Source of the DNA: Epiperipatus broadwayi
Taxonomy: Eukaryota > Onychophora > Udeonychophora > Euonychophora > Peripatidae
NCBI GenBank assembly: GCA_028023455.1
Contig: JAQFVV010012403.1
Span: 312,001-376,000 of the forward strand
Direction: 5' to 3'
DNA: 64,000 nucleotides
The notes under the pieces are model-generated. The model saw only the letters and a list, made by a program, of their open reading frames with translations, did no database searches and was not told the origin of the DNA. Position numbers and translations under genes: made by a program. Shown piece after piece: positions 47,782 through 56,484 of the stretch. How positions within the stretch are numbered: the stretch's first letter is position 1; each line of letters opens with the position of its first letter.

Positions 47782-47821
47782 CCTCATTGATGATGGCCAC
47801 AAACCAGAAACCAGTCTGGGG
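47782..47821 (+). ncRNA. Hammerhead relic, family A (A5 right arm)
   Basis: CCTCA, TTGATGA (C3 changed to T), TGGCCACAAACCA, GAAAC, CA, GTC, TGGGG. Everything except C3 is consensus. C3 pairs with G8 in the active fold, so activity should be strongly reduced. Confidence 0.65.
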
Positions 47822-47944
47822 ATATTGGATCAGTAGGCACTAGATGGGGATTTTAAGCCTTCTGGCATCCATTGATTGCTCTGCTTGAAACAGGGTGGCA
47901 CTACTGTATAGAAAGTTTTGCCTGTTTAATAATTAGCCATTTAA

Positions 47945-48540
47945 TTATTTACATTATATGTTTTAATATTTTATGCAATTTTCTCTAAAAACACTTTTTT
48001 AAAGCTTGTTATAAGTTTTAAATTAATGCTTAGTGTATAACTGACTGAACCAATTTTTTTATTATCCATGCAGTACAGTGAATATTCAAATGGCTATATT
48101 ATATTGCTCAAAAATTCATATGAAGTTAGTATACCAGAGGTTCCAGTACTGGAATCAATCCTAAGACCCCACATTAACTCTACCACAATGCTAAACTGTA
48201 TAGGGTGATTATATCAAGTGATAACTCAGGTTTTAGAATAGACTTCACATATCTGAAAGATTTGATTAGTACAGATAATTACATGTTCATTAATTAACCT
48301 ATTATATGTGTGTGCATGTGTGTATTTGTTTAAGTTATCTATTGAAAACAAATTGAAATAACTAGACAACAGAAATTATTTTACATAACAGTAAATAATA
48401 TATGGGTAAGTTTATATTCATTGTTATAATTTAGTTGATTAAAAAAGATTTTAATAATATTTCTAGTAATATTTTTAGAATATCATACTAATTTAAACCT
48501 TTTTCAAATTTATAAAAGGTGCAAATATGTTAAACACAAG
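47945..48540. other. AT-rich DNA with weak tRNA-like block
   Basis: 48125-48205 on the minus strand reads TTTAGCATTGTGGTAGAG and, later, GGATTGATTCC, which are A-box and B-box-like. It is probably an old SINE head. Confidence 0.35.
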
Positions 48541-48542
48541 TT

Positions 48543-48708
48543 TTATCATCATCATCATCAACCATTATCAATCCACTGCAGGATGAAGATCTCTCCAAGT
48601 TCAATCCATTTTTCCAATCTATAACTCCTCTTCTCCACATCACCCCTGCACACTTTCTTATTTCATCCATCCATTTCACATGTGGTCTCTTTCTGGGTCT
48701 TTTATGCA
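48543..48708 (-). pseudogene. RTE-like LINE extreme 3' end
   Basis: Contains only the last ~165 bp of the family: the (ATG/CAT)n tail at 48543-48562, then the region encoding LQWIDN and the RKRPHVRW-type segment. It ends abruptly at gggtctttta. Sequence identity to 42.8 kb is high. Confidence 0.8.
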
Positions 48709-48709
48709 A

Positions 48710-50074
48710 TAATTAAACATTTTGGTGCAATTTCCACATTTGAATGGAATAAATTTAATACTTCTATTCCAATAAAATAAAACACTCATAAGACATGCAA
48801 GAAAAATAATGGTCAAGGAACAAAATATATTCAAGGCTTTATTTGATGTAACATATTAAGTGACAATATTTAATTTCTAACATACAACTTAATGTTGTAC
48901 AGAGTATATAGGGAAATAAACATGTTTTAAAATAAATTTATGATAAAAGCTATTGAATGGTTGTATACTGGTAGGCTGAGTTGTAATAATAATATATGTG
49001 GGACTAGTCAAATAGATAGAGTAAGGAATAGATTGTGCAAGTGTCCTAGTCTCAATTGATAATGGAAGAAATGGAAATAAAATGTTAATTTTATTGCAAT
49101 ATTGTTTTTAATTGTATTGTATTTTTTAAGGAATCCATAAATGTATTGCTGCACCTAGATATGTAAATAAATATGCATAAATTATTCGAGATTCATTATA
49201 AAGCAGATATTTATAAGTAGTATATTTATATTAAATGACTATGAATTACAATATTTTGATTGAAGTAGTTTAATTTCTTAAAGCAAATAAGTAAATAAAA
49301 TATTCTGATATAATAAATATAAAATTTATGTTATTAAAATAACAAACAGGACTTTCCTTTGTTTCTTTTCAAGCATGTTTAATCCATAATTAAAATTTTC
49401 AATTATGTTATAAATATGCGATATAGAATTAACTGATTAAGTATTCAAATATACGTTTTCTCTCGTTCTCTCTCTTTCACTTTTTATCGATATGCAGACT
49501 AATAAAAGAATACAATCAGCTATATTTTATATAACAGAATATGTTATACAGACCTATGTGTGTGTGTGTGTGTAGAAATAAATTTACATAAATAAGTAGT
49601 TAATTAGATAGTTCAATCTTGCTTATTTATAACAGAATTTAAAATTTAGAGAATGGATTAAGCATCTTGCTAGGAAGAACAGTAGTGAATGTTTGGGCTT
49701 TTTGTAATAAAGAAATATGAAGAGATACAAGTTTCAATCATAATGCATGAAATAAATGCAGTTGTCTTAAAGCACCATTTGTCTGTTATATGTGTGTAAC
49801 AATCTTTTATCTTTTCAACAATGTTTTCTCAACTGTCGTGACCTAAAAGAGTGAATATATTAATTCAACAGTATTTCCTAACTAACTTCTTTTAATATGG
49901 CCACACACAAATCAAGAGAGAATTATACAAATACATTTTATTAATTATACTTTGATCAGTCAATCAAACATCTAAATATGTAATTTGATATATTGATGCA
50001 CTAATCTTAGTGAAATTTAAGCTCTTATTACAGTACATGAAACAAATGTTATCATGATGGTTGATTTAACATTG
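48710..50074. other. AT-rich non-coding DNA, nothing identified
   Basis: A (TG)n tract lies at 49557-49573. No gene or repeat family was recognised. Confidence 0.5.
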
Positions 50075-50263
50075 TTAATAGAAGACAATAAATATATAAA
50101 ATCAACATTCCTCCTTTTTCTTTTTAAAACTTGTATTATTCCAAACTATAATTTTATTTCTCTTCCATACAACGTTTCAAACTACATTCTGTAGTCATTA
50201 TCAAGTTTCATATTTAAATATTAATGCGTAATTTAAAAGTACATTACCTACAAATAAATAGTT

Positions 50264-50491
50264 AGCTTGTAGGTAGCGTACTTTTAAATTATGCATTAAT
50301 ATTTAAATATGAAACTTGATAATAACTACAGAATGTAGTTGAAACGTTGTATGGAAGAGAAATAAAATTATAGTTTGGAATAAAACAAGTTTTAAAAAGA
50401 AAAAGGAGGAATGTTGATTTTATATATTTATTATCATGGGGCTATAATTTAAAAAGAAAAAGAAGTGAAAAGTTGTGTATATAATTATAAT
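50264..50491 (+). repeat. pLTR-like unit, first direct copy
   Basis: Runs from taaatagttagcttgtag to ataattata. Nearly identical to 51198-51434. The hammerhead-like hairpin lies at about 50318-50355. Confidence 0.75.
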
Positions 50492-50617
50492 TATATTTCA
50501 TTTAAACAAAGGCAAAACTCTTTTCTCCATACAGTAGTGCCACCCTGTGCAGAGTAATCAATAGATGCCAGAAGGCTTGTGCATAAAATCCCTATCTAGT
50601 GCCTACTCATCCAATAT

Positions 50618-50657
50618 CCCCAGACTAGTTTCTGGCTTGTGGCCATCATCAGTGAGG
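50618..50657 (-). ncRNA. Hammerhead ribozyme, family A, fully intact (A6 left arm)
   Basis: Minus strand: CCTCA (stem I), CTGATGA, TGGC-CACAA-GCCA (four perfect pairs in stem II), GAAAC, TA, GTC, TGGGG (stem I with one G-U). Every conserved core residue and the preferred GUC cleavage triplet are present. Stem III is only A-U and C-G with a 2-nt loop, the minimal form reported for PLE-associated hammerheads, which may cleave better as dimers. Predicted cut: after GTC, before TGGGG (between 50623 and 50622). Confidence 0.82.
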
Positions 50658-50895
50658 AGCCTTAGATCTGAGAGCACTGCACCTAGATCTTAGGATCTAA
50701 TGCAACCCTCCAGCAGTCACCTTTTAACTCTACTTTACTACAAAACTATGAGAATAAAATTGAAAACACAAAAGATATTTTCAATCTAAGCTCAATAGCT
50801 TATATAGTCATATGGGTCTGAACTCAATTCAGCACCCATAGATTTTGGTGTCTTTGGCTCTTAAACAACCATAGCCACCATTATCCTATTAGGCT

Positions 50896-50935
50896 CCTCA
50901 CTGATGACGGCAACAAGCCATAAACTAGTTTGGGG
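50896..50935 (+). ncRNA. Hammerhead relic, family A (A6 right arm)
   Basis: CCTCA, CTGATGA, CGGCAACAAGCCA, TAAAC (G12 lost), TA, GTT, TGGGG. Layout complete, catalytic G12 gone and the triplet changed to GUU. Predicted inactive. Confidence 0.6.
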
Positions 50936-51197
50936 ATATTGGATGAGTAGGCACTAGATAGGGATTTTATGCACAAGCCTTCTGGCATCTATTGATTACT
51001 CTGGTTAGCACAGGGTGGCACTACTGTATGGAGTTTTGCTTTTGTTTACAACAATTATGTGCTAGTATGAGATGGTGATCATGTGATATATTTCATTTAC
51101 TTAGATGGATTTTTTTGAAGATTTTTTTTTGGTTGTTGAAGATTGAAGATTATTTGAATAATAAAGTAGAAGTGTTCAAGGAGAATTACATAACATA

Positions 51198-51434
51198 AAT
51201 AAATAGTTAGCTTGTAGGTAACGTACTTTTAAATTATGCATTAATATTTAAATATGAAACTTGATAATGACTACAGAATGTAGTTGAAACGTTGTATGGA
51301 AGAGAAATAAAATTATAGTTTGGAATAAAACAAGTTTTAAAAAGAAAAAGGAGGAATGTTGATTTTATATATTTATTATCATGGAGCTATAATTTAAAAA
51401 GAAAAAGAAGTGAAAAGTTGTGTATATAATTATA
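51198..51434 (+). repeat. pLTR-like unit, second partial copy
   Basis: A near-identical repeat of 50264-50500, ending at the composite's right target duplication. Confidence 0.75.
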
Positions 51435-51449
51435 TTAATAGAAGACAAG

Positions 51450-53650
51450 CAACACTACATTTACGACTGGTGGCACTTCAGAGCAGCTTATGGGAAGAAT
51501 TGTTTTTAAAATGTTGCATCCTGAAAAACAGATATTTTCTTATGGAGTATGGTTAACAGATAATAGTTGTTCCATGCACTGTGATTGCATTTCTCCAGGT
51601 TTGTTTATAAATATATTACAAATCATGGGTGCCAACAGAATTGGTTATTATAAGCAAATTATTTCATCACAGCTCTCATGCTAAAAATAAACCAATACAA
51701 TATCATCAATTTGTTGTCAAGGCTACATTATAAACAAGTTGTATTAACTAACTGTAGTCTTGTCATGATAACAGCATGGTGATACTCTAGTCGTTTAATA
51801 ATGAGAGTTGTGGTGATATGATATACATATATTTATGTGTGTGTGTGCCTGTGTCTGGAGATGTGACATATATGTATATGCGTATACATGTTAATGTAAG
51901 CACTTAGTGACTATGTAAAAAACTTATATTGTTACATTTATCACTAATTGCTAATATTTTTTTTCTGGGTCTTAAACTGAATTCGAATTCTGAATATAAG
52001 AAGTATAGTTAAGAATCTTTCAGAATCCATAAAAATAAGATTAAAAATAATTAGATATAAGAAAATAATTTATACATAAAACACATATTTAGAATAATAT
52101 AATTTTTAAACATTTAAATGTATTTTGCATTTCCTTTATAATTTCCTATAGTCCGTTCGTTAATTCAAATTTTATTCCTATTAGGGTAATTTAAAAACGT
52201 CTGTTTAGTCAAAATCACTCCCTTAAGATGAATTTTGTTGCTCTTTTAAGTGAAATGCTGCTATGAAATGCTCAGTGTATGAAAATTTTTAAATAAAATA
52301 TATGTGTAAGATTTCAAAACATTGCTCAACATTCGAGATTGAGAAGATGTGTAGAGAAAATGGAGATTGTTTTTTTCGGTCTTTATTAGAATAATGAAGT
52401 AAATTTAAAAAGTATACGTGTGTGTATGTGCATGAAGATTGCATAAAATAAAAACAGTGCCTAGGATATTATAATAATTATTATATATAGTAATCATTTT
52501 CGTAAAACGTCTTTTATATTCTGTGTGGGATGAAATTAAAACAGTAACAATTCCTTCTATATAGTAGCGTTTTGCAGGGATGAAATTATATAATAGATGA
52601 AAGAATCCAGATAATTATTAAGTTATTTGGCTTGAAAAAAGTTTCAAGTCCTATAAGACATGGCAGTAAAAATATCAACCTCATATCTGATATCCAGAAA
52701 AGACTCAACGTTATTAAAATTAGATAATTTGTCAGAACATGAGGCTTATATAAAAACTATTTTTATATTTTTCAAATGCGTAACTGACTATGACAGATGC
52801 GTTAATTAAAGTTTTACTAATTTGGAAAATGACTGTCCGCCCTCCACAATATTAAAATCATGCCCAACAATAGTGATTCAAGACTTATAATAACTGGAAT
52901 AAGAAAATGCCATTATATAGATGCTGAATCATAATCGAGTTAAAAGTACTCTTTTTGTTAGTGACCTGTATGATTTGATCCAGTGGCAGATAATAGACTC
53001 TAGAGCTAAAGATTCCTGAATTGAGGCTCTGATTTTTGATATTAAGCATCACTTACATTTTTGATCAACAAATCATTTTAAAGTTTTTATATATCACCAG
53101 TTATAAACCCCATGAGATAATAATTATCTAACTACATGATGTATTTCAAATTATTATGGCAGCATTACTTTTGACATGGTGTTCACATCAGAATTCACAG
53201 TTTTTAAAATGGGTGCTTATACATAAAAGTTTCTTTAGTGTAGATCACATGTGATTGTAATGGTAGTCACAAGAGTAATGTGTTCATTGATTATGTGATC
53301 TGCTCTACGGTCTTTCATAAAGTGTATCAAAGATTTTCAAACACAACTAATTTAGTGGATTTCCTCAGTCAATATTTGCTGAATTCAAAGCCCTATGCAA
53401 TCGGGCTTAGTGGCAATAGATCAAAAATCAAGAGCTTCTGGATCACATTTCAAAGCCTTGTCACTTTTTGTGCTCAAACTTCTTATAAATTCCTGAGCAA
53501 TTAATCATTAGATTAACATAGTGAATAAAGTCATTGTCCCTGAATAATTCCTTTATTTTCCAATATAAAGTTTTTTGTAACTGAGCAATGCAATTCTACC
53601 TTCATTTTTTGCAATCTTATGAAACTGATATCATTTATCATTGATAGTTC
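51450..53650. other. AT-rich non-coding DNA, nothing firm identified
   Basis: Two short frames (51490-51684 and 53280-53504) have slightly more balanced composition than the flanks, but no domain and no convincing splice context apart from a cag|gttt at 51598. I do not call them. Confidence 0.4.
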
Positions 53651-53654
53651 ATTG

Positions 53655-53975
53655 GTCATATAATGAGCATTTCAATAGCTCTTAACAAGCTTTTCCGAAT
53701 ATTCCTATCCTCATACCAGTTTCTAGCTCTGGCTGTCATCAGTGAGGTCAGCATTTCATCTAATGTTTAACTATTAAGTAGAAAATCTGAAATTTTCAGA
53801 CATCTATGTGTCTTCAAATCCTGTTATCTAACTTAAATAGCCATATGAGACTGAACTAAGTTTATATACACCATATACGTGTTAAGAGCTATTGGCATGC
53901 TCATTATATAACATTTGTAAAATAAGCTTATAAAATTAAGTCACATGATATATGACTTGATTTCCTTGCAATTAT
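53655..53975. repeat. Family D hammerhead repeat D3
   Basis: Arms start aatgagcatttcaatagctc and end with a diverged inverse (gagctattgg...gctcattat) followed by aagtcacatgatatatgact, the family D end. It holds an intact-looking HHR on the minus strand and the shared module at 53810-53870 (gttatctaacttaaatagcc, tgaact-aagtt). Confidence 0.65.
53709..53747 (-). ncRNA. Hammerhead ribozyme candidate, family D (D3)
   Basis: Minus strand: CCTCA, CTGATGA, CAGC-CAGA-GCTA, GAAAC, TG, GTA, TGAGG. Core boxes are exact and stem I is five perfect pairs. Stem II has three pairs (AGC with GCT) and a C-A mismatch at the closing position. Triplet GUA is permitted. Stem III is two pairs. Likely weakly active at best. 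Confidence 0.68.
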
Positions 53976-53979
53976 ATTT

Positions 53980-55490
53980 CATTGGATACATTTCCATGAT
54001 ATGCTATGCAATACCAAAAACCTGATTACTTATTTTTATTTTTTGTAAAATGCAACTTTTTAGCATCTCTATCACACTTATTTTGTCCTGCGCGGCTTGA
54101 TGGAGTTGTACAGTTGCGGATTCAGTAGCTCAAGAATCATGGATGTTTTTTCCAGTGTTCAAACTTCTTGCAAACATTCAAGCAATATACCATTGAGTTA
54201 TTTTGACACTTTACTTTTATCTTCAACATTTATAACATTATTTAATTATTTCTATGTCAGTGGATATACAAAAAAATCTTTTCAAAGTTACAATTGATTA
54301 AATTTATGAACATTCAACAATATCTGAAAGTAGATTATATAATTTAGCCTGGAAGTCAATAAAAATAATACTGATCTTGTGATAGAAAAAAAAAATTATA
54401 AAGGTTGTATTAAGCTTCATAAAATATAACAATCATTCATTAGTAATCATTATATAAAAATATAAAAATTAACATTATATAAAAAAAAGTGTGACGTGTC
54501 TCCTAGTGAGTTTGAAACGGCAGCTGTGGTAATTAACAACTTTTCACTTAATTGAAAAGTGATCTAACTCAAAATTGAATTATGTATGATGCTATTTTGT
54601 GGTCACTAAAAGAAATTAAGCACTAAATGTCTTTATTGATTGTGAGTTTATTAGAATTTTGAACACTGAAAATCCAAGAACAGGAATTTGTCCAAAAGCT
54701 TTAGAATCCAGATTCTAATATTCTACCCCTGTGTTAAACAACACAGGGGTGTAGTCATTTATCATATTAAATTCCTAAAATTTTATAATTTAAAAACCTA
54801 TACTTTTGCCAGCTTTTAACAGAAAAGTGAAACAGTATATTATGATTACATTTATGAGAAAAATTCAAATAGAACTGGAAATGTAAGATGAAAGAAAGGA
54901 ACTAAATGCTAAACATGTTAAATGCCATATGGTGGTATGTGTTTTTTTTTTTATTTGTTGAACTTTCTAGACCAAAAATTAATACTCATCCATTCAATAT
55001 TGGATGAATTAATTGTATTGATTATGAAATAGCTAATTGAAAAAAGTTTTTTATTTCTAGCTTAATTCAAGCTTTACATGGCCCTAATTTGAACTCATGT
55101 CACAGAATGAGTGGATGCATATGGTACCAGTATATTATGAGGCTCCTTGCATAAGGAGTATCAACAAAATATTAATCTTATATTTTCTTGTTTAAAAAAG
55201 CAACATAAAATATGATGATGTGTTTGGGTCCATTTCTTACACACTATATTATAGTGATATCTTTGTCATCCCATCAGACTGATTTGAATGTTAAATACTT
55301 AGTAAAATCAAAACACCACATGGTACTTCAATTCCATGGTAATTTCTTTTTGTTAAAAGTAGGAAACAGTATTAAAAAAAGAAAATTATTATCATATTTA
55401 GGAAGTTTATACATATTTTTCTATTCAAAATTATTGCTAACACTCCAAAACACTATAAGACTTGAACTCAAGCTATACTCGTATATATAT
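53980..55490. other. AT-rich non-coding DNA with a small perfect hairpin
   Basis: At 54723-54755 acccctgtgtt and aacacaggggt form an 11-bp palindrome with a 4-nt loop. The frames at 54097-54297 and 55212-55526 have no domain. Confidence 0.45.
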
Positions 55491-55497
55491 ATATATA

Positions 55498-56225
55498 TAA
55501 AACAAAAACAAGTTTTATATACGTAAACTTGCTATCGCTTGTATTTATGATCAATAGATGGAGCTTTACCAAGACCTCCAAACAAGCATATTTTTGTTTA
55601 CATAAACGTCAGGGTCAGAAATCACTGTCTCTTTCATTGGCTCCACCCTCAGATCAGCTGATTTAAAGCTGATCTGCTATCATCAGTGAAGAATAGGAGT
55701 TAGAAACTAGACCTAAACACTAACTCCAAGCGTTTATGCAACAAGTTCCTATCAGTTTGCAAGCACGAAGTTTTTAGACATGTAAATGTCTTCAAACTCA
55801 GCTTATCAAGCCAGATAGCTATATGGGTCTGATATCAGTTCAGTTTCTCCACATAGTCAAAGCTTCTGCAATATAAATCATTGCAAGAAACCTTAAAGGT
55901 ACATTTATGAAAAACAAAAACAAGTTTTATATACATAAACTTGCTATCGCTTGTATTTATGATCAATAGATGAGTTTGAAGACATCTTACGTGTCCAAAA
56001 AAATCATGCTTGCAAACTGATAGGAACTTGTTGCATAAATGCTTGGAGTTAGTGTTTAGGTCTAGTTTCTAACTCCTATCCTTCACTGATGATAGAAAAT
56101 CAGCTTGAACTCAGCTGATCTGAGGGTGGAGCCAACAAAAGAGACAGTGATTTCTGACTCTGACGTTTATGTAAACAAAAATATGCTTGTTTGGAGGTCT
56201 TGGTAAAGCTCCATCTATTGATTAT
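55498..56225. mobile_element. Family F foldback with hammerhead-like cores and 65-bp direct repeats
   Basis: Inverted arms of about 245 bp (55547-55800 and 55975-56225) surround a centre with the module shared with A and D (55800-55850). A block of about 65 bp (acaagttttatatac, cttgctatcgcttg, gatcaatagatg) occurs at 55503-55560 and again, directly repeated, at 55915-55976. Each arm holds a hammerhead-like core facing outward. The right arm ends against an RTE-like LINE tail at 56.24 kb. Confidence 0.7.
56080..56126 (+). ncRNA. Hammerhead-like motif with long stem III, family F
   Basis: CCTTCA, CTGATGA, TA, GAAA, then ATCAGCT and AGCTGAT pairing seven bases around a 7-nt loop, C, TGAGGG. Stem I (CCTTCA with TGAGGG) and the long stem III are good, but stem II is reduced to nothing. 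The mirror arm (55647-55691, minus) is similar with GCAGA for the second box. Known hammerheads need stem II, so I treat this as a degenerate relative. Confidence 0.4.
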
Positions 56226-56239
56226 ATATATATGCATAC

Positions 56240-56480
56240 ATATATATATAGGAAATATTGCTAGAAGAGATGATAATAGATGGACAATTGAAATTTTAAA
56301 CTGGATTCCAAGAGATTGTAAAAGACTCAGAAAGAGACCACATGTGAGATGGATGGATGAAATAAGAAAATGTGCAGGGGTGTTGTGGAGAAGAGAAGCT
56401 AAAGATCGGAGAAGACGGATTAAACTTGGAGAGACCTTCATCCTGCAGTGGATTGATAATGGTTTGATGATGATATATAT
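56240..56480 (+). pseudogene. RTE-like LINE 3' end
   Basis: Encodes GNIARRDDNRWTIEILNWIP, RLRKRPHVRWMDEIRKC and GETFILQWIDNG in one uninterrupted frame (56250-56475), ending in a TGATGATGA tail. It is 5'-truncated to the last ~240 bp. The family role is the LINE C-terminal domain, with no catalytic function on its own. Confidence 0.85.
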
Positions 56481-56484
56481 ATAT

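Larger units (their letters stand above)
47306..47944. mobile_element. Family A element A5, both arms, 14-bp TSD
   Basis: The element 47320-47930 is flanked by aattagtcatttaa (47306-47319) and aattagccatttaa (47931-47944), one mismatch. Arms of about 210-230 bp (left to 47545, right from 47705) each carry an HHR, on the minus strand at left (47486-47525) and the plus strand at right (47782-47821). The centre holds the shared module (47615-47650). It is one of two copies here that keep both arms and most of the centre, and serves as a reference for the family layout. Confidence 0.85.
50492..51099. mobile_element. Family A element A6 nested in the pLTR-like composite
   Basis: The element 50505-51087 has both arms and centre and is flanked by tatatttcattta at 50492-50504 and 51087-51099 (13 bp, perfect, sharing one base with the element end). 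The left arm holds the intact minus-strand HHR (50618-50657), the right arm a mutated plus-strand HHR (50896-50935), and the centre the shared module (50795-50845). Its position inside the first pLTR-like unit makes it younger than the composite. Confidence 0.85.
50075..51448. mobile_element. pLTR-like composite retroelement with 14-bp TSD
   Basis: Direct repeats ttaatagaagacaa at 50075-50088 and 51435-51448 bound the composite. Inside are an inverted fragment (50089-50263), a full unit (50264 to 50504, resuming at 51100 to 51197 after removal of the nested family A insertion; about 339 nt) and a partial direct repeat of that unit (51198-51434). The inverted plus tandem arrangement is that of PLE pLTRs or of retrozyme dimers. 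Each unit has a CTTGATAA, GACTAC/GTAGTT hairpin, GAAACGTT arrangement, a decayed hammerhead-like motif. No protein is encoded. Confidence 0.75.

Noticed and set aside
47306-47944. Family A as a cut-and-paste MITE
   Set aside because: Ends are unequal and TSDs are 13-14 bp with variation, which fits target-primed insertion better than a transposase with a fixed short TSD.
53280-53504. 74-codon plus-strand frame
   Set aside because: Slightly balanced composition but no domain, homologous copy or splice context in the window.
56100-56441. 113-codon minus-strand frame
   Set aside because: Antisense of the RTE-like LINE tail plus the family F arm.
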